A DNA stretch of 64,000 nucleotides from Geodermatophilus pulveris (GCF_900188375.1 NZ_FZOO01000004.1:124001-188000); one strand, 5' to 3'. Positions 18,627 through 28,013 are shown, counted from the first letter of the stretch. The notes: generated by a model not told the origin, from the sequence alone. Translations and numbers: made by a program.

Positions 18627-19469
18627 CTAGCGGCGGCGGACCTGGCGCTGGCTGACCGACATCTGCCGGCCGCCGGGCAGCGGGCCGCCGGGCACCGGCA
18701 TCCGGGAGCCGCCCATGGCCGCCAGCCGCTTGCGCAGGGCGTTGAGCTCCCCGCCGGAGAGGTTGCGGGGCAGCTTCATCACGTGGGCGCTGAGCTTGCG
18801 CAGCGGGACCTGACCGTCCTCGTCGCCCACGAACAGGTCGTAGATGGGCGCGTCGCCGGCGATCCGGGCGAGCCGCTTCTTCTCCTGGGCCAGCAGCGGG
18901 CGCACCCGTGAGGGCACGCCCTCGGCGACCAGGATGACCCCGGGCCGGCCGGTCACCCGGTGGACGGCGTCCAGCTGGGTGGTGCCGGCGACGCCGGCGG
19001 AGACCTTCCAGTCGCCGCGCATGCCCTCGAGCACCCACGCCGCGGCACCCGGCTGGCCCTCCACCTGGCGGTAGGCCGAGCCCTGCGCGCGGCGGCCGAA
19101 GACGATCAGCGCGGCCAGCAGGCCCAGCACGATCGCCAGCGGCAGGAAGAGGAACGGCGAGCTCAGCAGGATGCCGACCAGCTCGACGACCGCCGCGACC
19201 GCCACGAAGGCGATGAGCATCACCCAGGGCAGCTTGGGGTCGTTGCGGCGGGTGAGGGAGTAGGCCTGCTTGATCATGCGGGCCTGGTTGGCGACCTTCT
19301 TCAGCCGGCCGACCTTCGGCCCGCCGTCCTTGCCGGCCTTCGCCGCACCCCGGCCGGAGGCCGTGGCCCCCGCCGACCCGCGCCGGCCGCGGAAGCGGGA
19401 ACCGGGTCCGGTGCCGGCCTTGCCGGTGCCGGCGGGCGCGGGGGGGTCGGAGGGCCTGCTGCGTGCCAT
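18627..19469 (-). CDS. DUF4191 family membrane protein
   Basis: 280 residues. A basic, Gly/Ser/Arg-rich N-terminus is followed by two adjacent membrane helices (about 82-100 and 104-124) and a cytoplasmic domain with QGSAYRQVEGQPGAAAWVLE and GVILVAEGVPSRVRPLLAQE. This is the DUF4191 pattern found between lipA and glnA in many actinobacteria (Rv2219 in M. tuberculosis, from memory). The role is unknown; the conserved link to lipA hints at membrane or lipoate-related work. The ATG at 19469 has TATCCT 6 nt upstream, fitting a leaderless transcript. Confidence 0.88.
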   Translation of the reverse strand: MARSRPSDPPAPAGTGKAGTGPGSRFRGRRGSAGATASGRGAAKAGKDGGPKVGRLKKVANQARMIKQAYSLTRRNDPKLPWVMLIAFVAVAAVVELVGILLSSPFLFLPLAIVLGLLAALIVFGRRAQGSAYRQVEGQPGAAAWVLEGMRGDWKVSAGVAGTTQLDAVHRVTGRPGVILVAEGVPSRVRPLLAQEKKRLARIAGDAPIYDLFVGDEDGQVPLRKLSAHVMKLPRNLSGGELNALRKRLAAMGGSRMPVPGGPLPGGRQMSVSQRQVRRR

Positions 19470-19475
19470 GTCCCC

Positions 19476-19481
19476 AGGATA
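19476..19481 (-). promoter_or_regulatory. -10 element of DUF4191 gene
   Basis: TATCCT ends 6 nt before the ATG at 19469. A leaderless start is likely, although GGGGA between them could serve as a weak ribosome site. Confidence 0.5.
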
Positions 19482-19487
19482 GTTGTA

Positions 19488-19540
19488 GGACCGCCCCTCC
19501 CCCCACGCCTCGCTCCGCTCGGCGCGGGCCCCTGCGGGAC
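19488..19540 (-). repeat. Dispersed intergenic repeat, copy B (right half, inverted)
   Basis: Bases 19499-19525 are the exact reverse complement of 42051-42077 in copy C, a 27-nt identity. It lies between lipA and the DUF4191 gene. Confidence 0.9.
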
Positions 19541-19545
19541 GGCCG

Positions 19546-20511
19546 TCAGACCTGGTGAGTGAGACCGCGGGCCTCGACGGCCTGCTGGTAGAGCCGCCCG
19601 GCCCGGTAGGAGCTGCGCACCAGCGGCCCGGCGAGCACGCCCGGGAAGCCGATCTCCTCGGCGGCCTGCTGGAAGCCGACGAACTCGTCGGGCTTGACCC
19701 AGCGGACGACCGGGTGGTGCCGCGGCGAGGGCCGCAGGTACTGGGTGATGGTCAGCAGGTCACAGCCGGCGTCGTGCAGGGCGCGCATCGTCTCCACCAC
19801 CTCGTCCGGCTCCTCGCCCATGCCCAGGATGAGGTTGGACTTGGTGACCAGCCCCGCCTCGCGGGCCGCGGTGATGACCGCGAGGGACCGGTCGAAGCGG
19901 AAGCCGGGGCGGATGCGCTTGAAGATGCGCGGCACGGTCTCGACGTTGTGCGCGAGCACCTCCGGCCGGGAGGAGAAGACCTCGGCCAGCTGCGCGGGGT
20001 CGGCGTTGAAGTCGGGGATGAGCAGCTCCACGCCGCAGCCGGGGAGCTGGGCGTGGATCTGCCGGACCGTCTCGGCGTACAGCCAGGCGCCGCCGTCGGG
20101 CAGGTCGTCGCGGGCGACGCCGGTGACCGTGGCGTACCTCAGTCCCATGGTGGCGACGCTCTCGGCGACCCGGCGGGGCTCGTCGGCGTCGAAGTCGGCG
20201 GGCTTGCCGGTGTCGATCTGGCAGAAGTCGCACCGCCGCGTGCACTGGTCGCCGCCGATGAGGAAGGTGGCCTCGCGGTCCTCCCAGCACTCGTAGATGT
20301 TGGGGCAGCCGGCCTCCTCGCAGACCGTGTGCAGCCCCTCGCGGCGGACCAGCGACTTCAGCTCGGTGTACTCCGGGCCGGTCTTCAGCCGCGTCTTGAT
20401 CCACTCCGGCTTGCGCTCGATCGGGACCTGGCTGTTGCGGACCTCGAGGCGGAGCAGCTTGCGGCCCTGCGGCTCCGCGGCGGTTGGGGTCGGGGCCACC
20501 GTCTCGCTCAT
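19546..20511 (-). CDS. lipA: Lipoyl synthase
   Basis: 321 residues. Cys64, Cys69 and Cys75 bind the auxiliary 4Fe-4S cluster that is sacrificed for sulfur. Cys90, Cys94 and Cys97 (C-TRR-C-DF-C) bind the radical-SAM cluster. The C-terminal RSSY motif, whose Ser also ligates the auxiliary cluster, is present. The enzyme inserts two sulfurs into protein-bound octanoyl groups to make lipoyl groups. Substrate comes from LipB (27359-28006), and SucB (32721-34631) has two lipoyl domains to be modified. The ATG at 20511 has TACCGT 8 nt upstream and no ribosome site. Confidence 0.97.
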   Translation of the reverse strand: MSETVAPTPTAAEPQGRKLLRLEVRNSQVPIERKPEWIKTRLKTGPEYTELKSLVRREGLHTVCEEAGCPNIYECWEDREATFLIGGDQCTRRCDFCQIDTGKPADFDADEPRRVAESVATMGLRYATVTGVARDDLPDGGAWLYAETVRQIHAQLPGCGVELLIPDFNADPAQLAEVFSSRPEVLAHNVETVPRIFKRIRPGFRFDRSLAVITAAREAGLVTKSNLILGMGEEPDEVVETMRALHDAGCDLLTITQYLRPSPRHHPVVRWVKPDEFVGFQQAAEEIGFPGVLAGPLVRSSYRAGRLYQQAVEARGLTHQV

Positions 20512-20519
20512 GATCGACC

Positions 20520-20525
20520 ACGGTA
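20520..20525 (-). promoter_or_regulatory. -10 element of lipA
   Basis: TACCGT ends 8 nt before the lipA ATG, with no Shine-Dalgarno sequence between them. Confidence 0.5.
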
Positions 20526-20537
20526 CCCCCGCAGACG

Positions 20538-20569
20538 GCAGCGCCCGCCTCGGTCGAGGCGGGCGCTGC
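20538..20569 (-). terminator. Hairpin between the 11-mer-repeat gene and lipA
   Basis: Arms 20538-20551 and 20556-20569 pair perfectly over 14 bp around a GGTC loop, 20 nt after the stop of the reverse-strand gene at 20590. No T-run. Confidence 0.7.
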
Positions 20570-20589
20570 TGCTCAGGGGTGCCGCGGTG

Positions 20590-21780
20590 TCAGGACGTCG
20601 GGTTGCGCTCGTCGTCCGCGTCGGAGCCCACGCCGCCGGTACCGGTCTGCGGCTGGTCGTTCGGCGAGGCCGTGGCGGTGTCCATGGCCGGGTCCGGCGA
20701 CACGGTGGTCGCGGTCCCGGGGGCGCCGGCGTTCTCCGCCTCCCCGTAGGCCAGCTGCTGCGGCTGCTCGCCGATGGTGCTGTCCGCGGGGGTGGCGTCT
20801 CCCGGCATCGTCTGGGCGCTGGACACGGTCTTGCCGGAGTTGCTCGGTGAACTGGGCACGGGGTCCTCTCGGTAGCTGGGCACGGGCCCGTCGCCGGTGG
20901 GTGCGGGCGTCCACAGGTCGTCGGCCCCGCTGCGGCGACGGAGCACCACCACCACGACGGCGACGGTGCCGAGGACGGCGAGCAGCCACGGCCACCGCCG
21001 CGACCCGGACTCGGTGCCGGCCCCCCGCGAGAGGTCCCTACCCGCCCGGGCGGCCTTCGCACCCGCCGCGCGGCGCTTCTTCGCCGCGGCCTTCTCCAGC
21101 TCGGCGCGCTTCTTCGCGGCCTGCTTGCGGGCCGCGGCGGTGGTGGCGGTGAGCTCGAGGCGGCGCTGGTCGAGCTCGTCCCGCGCGCTGGTCAGCCCGG
21201 AGGCGAGGGACTCCCGGGTGTTCTCCAGCACCGGGGTCACCGCCTCGCGGGCGGCCAGCACCCGCGGGGCCGCGTACGCCAGCGTGGCCGCCTGGGCGGC
21301 GGTCAGCCGCGGGACGACGTCCTCGGTCAGCGCCTTCTGCGCGGCGTCGCGCGCGGCCTCGACGCGGGGGGCGAGGTCGGTGGCGGCCCGGCCGGCCGCG
21401 GCCTGGGCGGCGGTCACCGCGGCGGCCAGGTGCGGCGCGGCGGCCTCCCGTGCGGCCTCGACCCGGGGGCCGAGCGCGTCGCGGGTGGCGGTGACGCGCG
21501 GGGCGATGGCCTCCAGGGCGGCGTCCACCCGGGGGCCGACCGCGTCGCGGGCGGCCTCGACGGCGGGCGCGGCCACGGCCGCCGCGGCGGCCACGCGGGG
21601 CACCACCGCGCCCCGCGCGGCGTCCAGCGCCGGGCCGGTCGCCTCGCGGGCGGCCTCCACGCGCGGTCCGAGCTGCTCCGCCGCCGCCCTCCGGGCCTCC
21701 GCCACCGCCGTCCCGATGTGGGCGAGGCCCTCCTGGAGCTCCTCGCCGATGATCTGGCCGGATGTCTTCTTGCGGAACAC
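20590..21780 (-). CDS. Membrane protein with apolipoprotein-like 11-residue repeats
   Basis: 396 residues. After a short head (FRKKTSGQIIGEELQEGLAH), prolines recur every 11 residues eight times (residues 39 to 116) and again in phase at 138; the consensus is x-GPRVEAAREA-x. This is the period of amphipathic 11-mer repeats in exchangeable apolipoproteins. A Lys/Ala-rich helix (about 215-245, histone-H1-like), one membrane helix (about 263-280, WPWLLAVLGTVAVVVVVL) and an acidic Pro/Ser/Thr-rich tail follow. The GTG at 21780 was chosen because GGAGG lies 8 nt before it; the upstream in-frame GTG at 21789 overlaps that site. I know no function. Confidence 0.8.
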   Translation of the reverse strand: MFRKKTSGQIIGEELQEGLAHIGTAVAEARRAAAEQLGPRVEAAREATGPALDAARGAVVPRVAAAAAVAAPAVEAARDAVGPRVDAALEAIAPRVTATRDALGPRVEAAREAAAPHLAAAVTAAQAAAGRAATDLAPRVEAARDAAQKALTEDVVPRLTAAQAATLAYAAPRVLAAREAVTPVLENTRESLASGLTSARDELDQRRLELTATTAAARKQAAKKRAELEKAAAKKRRAAGAKAARAGRDLSRGAGTESGSRRWPWLLAVLGTVAVVVVVLRRRSGADDLWTPAPTGDGPVPSYREDPVPSSPSNSGKTVSSAQTMPGDATPADSTIGEQPQQLAYGEAENAGAPGTATTVSPDPAMDTATASPNDQPQTGTGGVGSDADDERNPTS

Positions 21781-21862
21781 GGGATGCACCTCCGGTAATC
21801 GTGTCGGCGGTCATCCTGCCCGCTCCCCGCGGACGGCACACCCCGGGTCGACCGGCCGGTCG

Positions 21863-24181
21863 CTACGGGTTCGACAGCGGCGCCGGGGTCTGCAGCCAGT
21901 CGACGAACGCCTCCACCGGCATCGGTCGGGCGATGGCGTGGCCCTGAGCGGTGTCGCAGCCGAGCCGGGCCAGGACCGCGGCGGTGTCGACGTCCTCGAC
22001 CCCCTCGGCGACGAGCGTCAGGCCGAGGTCGTGCGCGAGGGCCACGGTGTGCCGCACGATCGCCGCGGCCCGCGGGTCGCGGCCGACGTCGAGGGTGAGG
22101 CTCCGGTCGAGCTTGAGCTCGTCGGCCGGCAGGTGCCGGAGGTAGGCCAGCGAGCTGTAGCCGGTGCCGTAGTCGTCGATCGACGTCCGGACACCCAGTC
22201 GGCGCAGCTGGCCCAGCACGGCGCGACCGCGCTCGGGGTCGGCCATCAGGGTGTCCTCGACCAGCTCGAGGGTCAGCGCGGCGGCCGGGAGTCCGTGGCG
22301 GTCCAGGGCCCGGGCGACCTTGGTGGGCAGGTCGAGGTCGGTGACGTCGGCCGCCGAGAGGTTGACCGAGACCGGCACGCGGCGCTCGGGCCACCACCGG
22401 GCCGCTGCGGTCAGGGAGAGCTCGAGGACGGTGTCGGCGAGCGGGCGCAGCAGCCCGGCCTGCTCCGCGGCGGGCAGCAGGTCGGCGGGGGACAGCAGCC
22501 CGCGGGTCGGGTGCTGCCAGCGGACGAGGGCCTCGGCGCCGACGACGCGCCCGTCCTCGAGGTCCACCTGCGGTTGCAGGTGGACGAGCAGTTGACCGCC
22601 CTCGTCCAGCGCCGTCCGCAACTCCTCCATGGTGTGCAGGCGGTCGCCCGTGCCGCCGTGCGGGTCGGGCACGTAGACCCGCACGCCCTCCCGGCTGGCC
22701 TTGGCGGCGTACATGGCGACGTCCGCACAGCGGAGCAGCTCCTGCACCGTCGCCGCGGGGACCGGGGCGGTGGCGACGCCGATGCTCACGCCCACGTGCA
22801 GGCGGGTGCCCTCCACGGTGAACGGCTGCAGCAGCAGCTCCCGGATCTGCTCGGCCCGCGCCTGCGCCACGTCGAGGGCGGCGTCGGGCAGCAGGACGGC
22901 GAACTCGTCACCGCCGAGCCGGGCGAGCGTGTCCGAGGTGCGCAGCGCACCGCGCAGCCGGGGTCCGACCTGGCCCAGCAGGCTGTCGCCGGCGTGGTGC
23001 CCCAGGCTGTCGTTGACCTCCTTGAAGCCGTCGAGGTCGAGCAGCAGGAGCGCCGCGGGATGGCGGGCGGTGGCGGTGGCCAGCATCCGCCGGGCCTCGT
23101 CGATCAGCGCCCGCCGGTTGGGCAGGCCGGTCAGCTCGTCGGTCCGGGCCTGCTCGCGGACCTCGTTGAAGGCGCGGACCTCCCGGAAGGTGATCGCGGT
23201 GCGCGCCAGCGCCGCGACGACGCAGCCCACGGCGAGCCAGGCGGCCGCGGCGGAGAACCGGTCCCCGTAGCCGGCGGCGAGGATCACCAGGCTGGCCAGG
23301 TTGCAGGTCAGCGGCAGGGCCAGGACGCGCCACCCGACCCGGGTGGCGGCCCGAGCGCCGGCGTCCGCGGACGCCTGGACGGCACCGGGGTCGCTGTGGT
23401 GCGCGGCGAGTGCGAAGGAGGCCATCGCGACCAGCCAGGTGAGGTCCAGTGGGCCGCCTTCGACGTACACCCCGGCGGTGGCCAGGTCGAGGAAGACGAT
23501 GTCACCGACCAGCTGGGCCACGATGCCGGCACCGAGCAGCAGCAGGGTCCGGTCGCGGCGAACGCCCAGGATCGCCCCCACGCCGACCAGCAGGGCCAGC
23601 AGGACGACGTCGGCGATGGGGTAGGCCAGGCTCGTCAGCACCGCAGCCAGGTGACCCTCGGTGACCTCCAGGGCGGGCCCGAGCAGGACGGCGACCGCGA
23701 CGGCGCCCGCGCCCAGGGCCCCGACGACACCGTCGAGCCACATGCTGGCGTGGAAGCGGGCGACCCGGGCCCGGATCAGCCCGACGAGGGTGACGTAGAG
23801 CGGCACGTAGAAGCCGAGGTAGAAGGCATCGGCGATCGACGGGAACGGCTCCTCCGCCATCCGCGCGACCACCAGCGAGTAGACGAGGTTGCCCGCGACA
23901 CCCAGGAGGAGCGCGACCGTCATCGACCACCAGGCCAGCCGGTCGCCCTCCGCGCGGAGCGCCGCGAGGGCGCACACGAGCGCGGCGCCGACGTAGACGG
24001 CGTTGTAGAGGACGAGGTCGTAGGCGACCGCCCAGCCCTCGCCGTCCGGCCGGCCCCACGCACCGGTGGCGAAGACCGCGAGGGCCGCCAGCGTCAGCGC
24101 GAGGGCGTGGCGGGACGGGGCGGTGGCCCGGGCGGTCGACGGCACACCAGCCCCTTCGGCCGGGACGGTCCCCGTCTCCAT
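21863..24181 (-). CDS. Membrane GGDEF/EAL cyclic-di-GMP enzyme
   Basis: 772 residues. About nine membrane helices form an N-terminal sensor domain (about 25-330). The diguanylate cyclase domain has an intact GGDEF at about 423-427, and the phosphodiesterase domain has EAL at about 550-552, ELVED, DDYGTGYSS, LKLDRS, AEGVED and QGH. Both catalytic sites look usable, so it may make and break cyclic-di-GMP according to a membrane signal. The start at 24181 was chosen over a longer reading to 24310, which would run through the leuS leader; a GTG a little downstream (VPSTARATAP), with AAGGGG before it, is an alternative. It is divergent from leuS. Confidence 0.93.
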   Translation of the reverse strand: METGTVPAEGAGVPSTARATAPSRHALALTLAALAVFATGAWGRPDGEGWAVAYDLVLYNAVYVGAALVCALAALRAEGDRLAWWSMTVALLLGVAGNLVYSLVVARMAEEPFPSIADAFYLGFYVPLYVTLVGLIRARVARFHASMWLDGVVGALGAGAVAVAVLLGPALEVTEGHLAAVLTSLAYPIADVVLLALLVGVGAILGVRRDRTLLLLGAGIVAQLVGDIVFLDLATAGVYVEGGPLDLTWLVAMASFALAAHHSDPGAVQASADAGARAATRVGWRVLALPLTCNLASLVILAAGYGDRFSAAAAWLAVGCVVAALARTAITFREVRAFNEVREQARTDELTGLPNRRALIDEARRMLATATARHPAALLLLDLDGFKEVNDSLGHHAGDSLLGQVGPRLRGALRTSDTLARLGGDEFAVLLPDAALDVAQARAEQIRELLLQPFTVEGTRLHVGVSIGVATAPVPAATVQELLRCADVAMYAAKASREGVRVYVPDPHGGTGDRLHTMEELRTALDEGGQLLVHLQPQVDLEDGRVVGAEALVRWQHPTRGLLSPADLLPAAEQAGLLRPLADTVLELSLTAAARWWPERRVPVSVNLSAADVTDLDLPTKVARALDRHGLPAAALTLELVEDTLMADPERGRAVLGQLRRLGVRTSIDDYGTGYSSLAYLRHLPADELKLDRSLTLDVGRDPRAAAIVRHTVALAHDLGLTLVAEGVEDVDTAAVLARLGCDTAQGHAIARPMPVEAFVDWLQTPAPLSNP

Positions 24182-24239
24182 CCGAGCCCGGGGTGGCCTG
24201 CCCCGCACGGGTGTGGCGGGGGTGGGCGCCGGTGCGCGG

Positions 24240-24245
24240 TAGCAT
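24240..24245 (+). promoter_or_regulatory. -10 element of the leuS leader transcript
   Basis: TAGCAT ends 7 nt before the leader-peptide GTG at 24253, so the RNA probably starts at or beside that codon. No clear -35 is visible. Confidence 0.55.
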
Positions 24246-24252
24246 CGAGGGC

Positions 24253-24288
24253 GTGACCAGGCGGCTCCTCCTCCCGCGGCCGTGCTGA
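24253..24288 (+). CDS. leuS leader peptide with three consecutive Leu codons
   Basis: An 11-codon frame, GTG to TGA, reads V-T-R-R-L-L-L-P-R-P-C. The three adjacent Leu codons are all CTC rather than the CTG that dominates the window. The frame is preceded by TAGCAT 7 nt upstream and followed by a perfect 11-bp hairpin, then a true T-tailed terminator, all before leuS. This is the layout of a leucine-responsive transcription attenuator: slow translation at the Leu codons should change RNA folding and let transcription reach leuS. Peptide expression is not proven. Confidence 0.7.
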   Translation: MTRRLLLPRPC

Positions 24289-24313
24289 CTCCAGACCCAG
24301 CAGTCAGCACGGC
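24279..24313 (+). promoter_or_regulatory. Pause/regulatory hairpin of the leuS leader
   Basis: Arms 24279-24289 (GCCGTGCTGAC) and 24303-24313 (GTCAGCACGGC) pair perfectly over 11 bp around a 13-nt loop. The 5' arm begins in the last leader codons, so a ribosome stalled at the Leu codons or the stop would cover it. Confidence 0.7.
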
Positions 24314-24339
24314 GACCCCTCCTGTGTGAGGGGTCTTTT
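24314..24339 (+). terminator. Rho-independent attenuator terminator before leuS
   Basis: GACCCCTC (24314-24321) pairs with GAGGGGTC (24328-24335) around CTGTGT and is followed at once by TTTT. It is the only hairpin in the window with a clear T-run, and it lies 48 nt before the leuS ATG. Confidence 0.85.
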
Positions 24340-24387
24340 CGTGTCCGCCGCCGGTACGAGCACCCCGAGGACCCAGGAGCGCCGACG

Positions 24388-27330
24388 ATGAGCCAGACGG
24401 CCCAGCAGCCGAGTGCCGAGCAGCAGCCGGCGGGCGGCCCGGACGACGGGGTCCCGCCGCACCGGTACACGCCCGCCCTGGCGCAGCGCATCGAGCTGGC
24501 CTGGCAGGACCGCTGGGAGTCCGAGGGCACCTTCCACACGCCCAACCCCGTCGGTCGGCTGGCCGAGGGCTTCGAGCGGGTCGCCGGCCGGCCCAAGTTC
24601 TTCGTGATGGACATGTTCCCGTACCCGTCGGGCGCCGGGCTGCACGTCGGCCACCCGCTGGGCTACCTGGGCACCGACGTCACCAGCCGGTTCCGCCGGA
24701 TGGACGGCGACAACGTGCTGCACCCGATGGGCTACGACGCCTTCGGCCTGCCCGCCGAGCAGTACGCCGTCCAGACCGGGCAGCACCCGCGGGTCACCAC
24801 CGAGGCCAACATCGCCGCGATCCGCGCGCAGCTGCGCCGGCTGGGCGTCGACCACGACGACCGCCGCAGCTTCGCCACCATCGACCCGGGCTACTACCGG
24901 TGGACCCAGTGGATCTTCCTGCGGGTGTTCGGCTCGTGGTTCGACCGGTCCGCCGGCCGGGCGCGGCCGATCGGGGAGCTGGTCGCCGAGCTGGACGCCG
25001 GCACCCGCGAGCCGGACCCGGGCACGGACCCCACCGGCCGGCCGTGGGCGGAGCTGGACGACGTCGAGCGGCGCCGGGTCGTCGACGCGCACCGGCTGGC
25101 CTACCTGCACGAGGCGCCGGTCAACTGGTGCCCGGGGCTGGGCACGGTGCTGTCCAACGAGGAGGTCACCCCCGACGGGCGCTCCGAGCGCGGCAACTTC
25201 CCGGTGTTCCGGCGCCCGCTGACCCAGTGGATGATGCGGATCACCGCCTACGCCGAGCGGCTGCTGACCGACCTGGACCGGCTGGACTGGTCGGACTCGC
25301 TCAAGCAGATGCAGCGCAACTGGATCGGCCGCTCCACCGGCGCGCGGATCGGGTTCCCCGTCGGGGTGGCGGGGCGGGCGGATGACGCAGCGCCCGAGAC
25401 GATCGAGGTCTTCACCACCCGGCCGGACACGCTGTTCGGCGCCACCTACGTGGTGCTGGCCCCCGAGCACCCGCTGGTGGGCGCGCTGACCGCGCAGGCG
25501 TGGCCGGACGGCGCCGACCCGCGCTGGACCGCCGGCGCCGCGACCCCCGCCGAGGCGGTGCGGGAGTACCAGCGGCAGGCCTCGCGGCGGTCGGAGCTGG
25601 ACCGGCAGGACGCCGGCCGGGAGAAGACCGGCGTCTGGCTGGGCGTGACGGCGACCAACCCGGCCGACGGCCGGGAGCTGCCCGTCTTCATCGCCGACTA
25701 CGTGCTGACCGGCTACGGCACCGGCGCGATCATGGCCGTGCCCGGGCAGGACGCGCGGGACTGGGAGTTCGCCGAGGTCTTCGGGCTGCCCATCGTGCGC
25801 ACCGTGCAGCCGCCCGCGGACTTCGACGGGAAGGCCTGGACCGGGCCCGGCCCGGCGGTCAACTCGGCCAACGGCGAGCTGTCGCTGGACGGCCTGGACG
25901 TCGACGCCGCCAAGGCCGCGATCGTCGACTGGCTGGCCGCGCGCGGCGCCGGCGAGGCCACGACCACCTACAAGCTGCGCGACTGGCTGTTCAGCCGGCA
26001 GCGCTACTGGGGCGAGCCGTTCCCCATCGTGTACGCCATCGACGGCGAGGACGCCGACCTGCCCGTCGCCGTCCCGGACGCGATGCTGCCGGTGCTGCTG
26101 CCGGAGGTCGACGACTACTCGCCGAAGACCTTCGCCGACGACGACGCCGACTCCGCGCCGGAGCCGCCGCTGTCGCGGGCCGCCGACTGGACCACCGTCG
26201 AGCTGGACCTGGGCGACGGCCCGCGCAAGTACCGGCGGGAGACCAACACGATGCCCAACTGGGCCGGGTCGTGCTGGTACCACCTGCGCTACCTGGACCC
26301 GGGCGACGACGAGCGCATGGTGGACCCGGAGCTGGAGCGCTACTGGCTGGGCCCGCGCGGTCCGGGCGACGTCGGCGGGGTCGACCTGTACGTCGGTGGG
26401 GTCGAGCACGCGGTGCTGCACCTGCTGTACGCCCGGTTCTGGCACAAGGTGCTGTTCGACCTGGGGTACGTCTCCAGCGAGGAGCCGTTCCGCCGGCTGG
26501 TCAACCAGGGCTACATCTCCGCCTACGCCTACACCGACGAGCGCGGCTTCTACGTGCCCGCCGCCGACGTCGAGGAGCGCGACGGGCAGTTCCTGTACGA
26601 GGGCCGGCCGGTCGACCGGGAGTACGGGAAGATCGGCAAGAGCCTGAAGAACATGGTGACGCCCGACGAGATGATCGCCGCCTACGGCGCGGACACCTTC
26701 CGGGTCTACGAGATGTCCACCGGCCCGCTGGACCAGTCCCGCCCGTGGGAGACCAAGGCCGTCGTCGGCTCGCAGCGGCTGCTGCAGCGGATCTGGCGGG
26801 TCGTCGTCGACGAGGGGACCGGTGCGCCCCGCGCCGCCGACGTCGAGCCCGGCGAGGACACCCTGCGCGCCCTGCACCGGACGATCGCCGGGGTCCGTGA
26901 CGGCTTCGCCACCCTGCGGTTCAACATCGCCATCGCCCGGGTCACCGAGCTGACCAACCACCTGACCCAGGTGTACGGCGCCGACTCGCCGGTGCCGCGG
27001 TCGGTGGCCGAGCCGCTGGTGCTGCTGGTCGCGCCGCTGGCCCCGCACGTCGCCGAGGAGCTGTGGTCGCGCCTGGGCCACGACGCCTCGCTGGCCTGGC
27101 ACCCGTTCCCGGACGCCGACCCCCGCTGGCTGGTCGAGGACACCGTGCAGGTCGCCGTCCAGCTGAACGGCAAGGTGCGCGCTCAGGTCAGCGTCCCGGC
27201 GGACGCCGACGCCGCCGCCCTGGAGGCCGCCGCCCGCGCCGACGAGAAGGTCGCCGCCCACCTGGCGGGACGGACGGTCCGCCGGGTCGTCGCCGTCCCG
27301 GGCCGGCTGGTCAACTTCGTCGTGGGCTGA
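24388..27330 (+). CDS. leuS: Leucyl-tRNA synthetase
   Basis: 980 residues, long because of an N-terminal extension of about 65 residues typical of actinobacterial LeuS. The class I HIGH box is seen as HVGH (86-89, in [16 protein letters not shown]), and the KMSKS loop reads KIGKS (748-752). The CP1 editing domain contains [22 protein letters not shown]-terminal anticodon-binding and LeuS-specific tail end the protein. AGGAG precedes the ATG. It charges tRNA-Leu and is probably controlled by the leader attenuator at 24240-24339. Its TGA lies inside a perfect 36-bp palindrome shared with convergent lipB. Confidence 0.98.
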   Translation: MSQTAQQPSAEQQPAGGPDDGVPPHRYTPALAQRIELAWQDRWESEGTFHTPNPVGRLAEGFERVAGRPKFFVMDMFPYPSGAGLHVGHPLGYLGTDVTSRFRRMDGDNVLHPMGYDAFGLPAEQYAVQTGQHPRVTTEANIAAIRAQLRRLGVDHDDRRSFATIDPGYYRWTQWIFLRVFGSWFDRSAGRARPIGELVAELDAGTREPDPGTDPTGRPWAELDDVERRRVVDAHRLAYLHEAPVNWCPGLGTVLSNEEVTPDGRSERGNFPVFRRPLTQWMMRITAYAERLLTDLDRLDWSDSLKQMQRNWIGRSTGARIGFPVGVAGRADDAAPETIEVFTTRPDTLFGATYVVLAPEHPLVGALTAQAWPDGADPRWTAGAATPAEAVREYQRQASRRSELDRQDAGREKTGVWLGVTATNPADGRELPVFIADYVLTGYGTGAIMAVPGQDARDWEFAEVFGLPIVRTVQPPADFDGKAWTGPGPAVNSANGELSLDGLDVDAAKAAIVDWLAARGAGEATTTYKLRDWLFSRQRYWGEPFPIVYAIDGEDADLPVAVPDAMLPVLLPEVDDYSPKTFADDDADSAPEPPLSRAADWTTVELDLGDGPRKYRRETNTMPNWAGSCWYHLRYLDPGDDERMVDPELERYWLGPRGPGDVGGVDLYVGGVEHAVLHLLYARFWHKVLFDLGYVSSEEPFRRLVNQGYISAYAYTDERGFYVPAADVEERDGQFLYEGRPVDREYGKIGKSLKNMVTPDEMIAAYGADTFRVYEMSTGPLDQSRPWETKAVVGSQRLLQRIWRVVVDEGTGAPRAADVEPGEDTLRALHRTIAGVRDGFATLRFNIAIARVTELTNHLTQVYGADSPVPRSVAEPLVLLVAPLAPHVAEELWSRLGHDASLAWHPFPDADPRWLVEDTVQVAVQLNGKVRAQVSVPADADAAALEAAARADEKVAAHLAGRTVRRVVAVPGRLVNFVVG

Positions 27331-27362
27331 GCGGGGGCCGGGCGCGCCCGGCCCCCGCTCAG
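27327..27362. terminator. Perfect 36-bp palindrome ending both leuS and lipB
   Basis: The 18-nt arm starting CTGAGCGGGGGCC at 27327 is followed directly by its exact complement to 27362. The leuS TGA (27328-27330) is in one arm and the lipB TGA (27359-27361 on the reverse strand) is at the mirror position in the other. It should act as a terminator for both directions. Confidence 0.85.
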
Positions 27363-28006
27363 GACGCCAGCGCGGCGCGGACCGCCTTCTCGACCGGGTC
27401 GATCGCCTCGGCGACCGGCACGTCGCGACCCAGCTCGGCCGACAGCGACGTCACGCCGGCGTCGGGGATGCCGCAGGGGACGATCGCGCCGAACGCGCCG
27501 AGGTCGGGGTCGCAGTTGAGGGCGAAGCCGTGCATGGTCACGCCGCGGGCGACCCGGATGCCGATCGCGGCGACCTTGCGCTCGGGGCGGTACCGGCTGC
27601 CCGGCCCCGGCTCGTCGGCGGGCAGCCAGACGCCGCTGCGCCCGTCCACCCGCCCGGCCTCGACCCCGAAGCCGGCGCACACCTCGATGAGCGCGCCCTC
27701 CAGCCGGCGGACGTAGGCGACGACGTCGACCGGGTCCGGCAGCGCCACGATGGGGTAGCCGACCAGCTGGCCGGGCCCGTGCCAGGTGATCTTCCCGCCG
27801 CGGTCGACGTCGACCACGGGCGTGCCGTCCTGCGGCCGCTCGTGGGCCGCGGTTCGCTTGCCGGCCGTGTAGACCGACGGGTGCTCCAGCAGCAGCAGCG
27901 TGTCGGGGCCCTCGCCGGCGACCCGGGCCGCGTGCAGGGCCCGCTGGCGCTCCCAGGCCTCCTCGTAGGGGACCGTGCCCGCCCGGACGACCTCCAGCTC
28001 AGTCAC
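27359..28006 (-). CDS. lipB: Octanoyltransferase (lipoyl/octanoyl protein transferase)
   Basis: 215 residues. The family signature [17 protein letters not shown] (about 70-86), the lysine in [10 protein letters not shown] and the catalytic Cys in [12 protein letters not shown] are present. LipB moves octanoate from acyl carrier protein to lipoyl domains, after which LipA adds sulfur. In many relatives lipB and lipA are adjacent; here about 7 kb including leuS and two membrane-signalling genes separate them. The GTG at 28006 has no ribosome site but TAGGCT lies 7 nt upstream, fitting leaderless expression. Confidence 0.96.
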   Translation of the reverse strand: MTELEVVRAGTVPYEEAWERQRALHAARVAGEGPDTLLLLEHPSVYTAGKRTAAHERPQDGTPVVDVDRGGKITWHGPGQLVGYPIVALPDPVDVVAYVRRLEGALIEVCAGFGVEAGRVDGRSGVWLPADEPGPGSRYRPERKVAAIGIRVARGVTMHGFALNCDPDLGAFGAIVPCGIPDAGVTSLSAELGRDVPVAEAIDPVEKAVRAALAS

Positions 28007-28013
28007 GGCTCCC

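Noticed and set aside
24182-24310. N-terminal extension of the GGDEF/EAL protein to 24310
   Set aside because: It would be translated through the leuS leader promoter and hairpins on the opposite strand, and its sequence is random-looking; the start at 24181 leaves the leader free.
24304-27261. A 985-codon open frame antisense to leuS
   Set aside because: Shadow of leuS codon bias; no domain and it would run into the attenuator.
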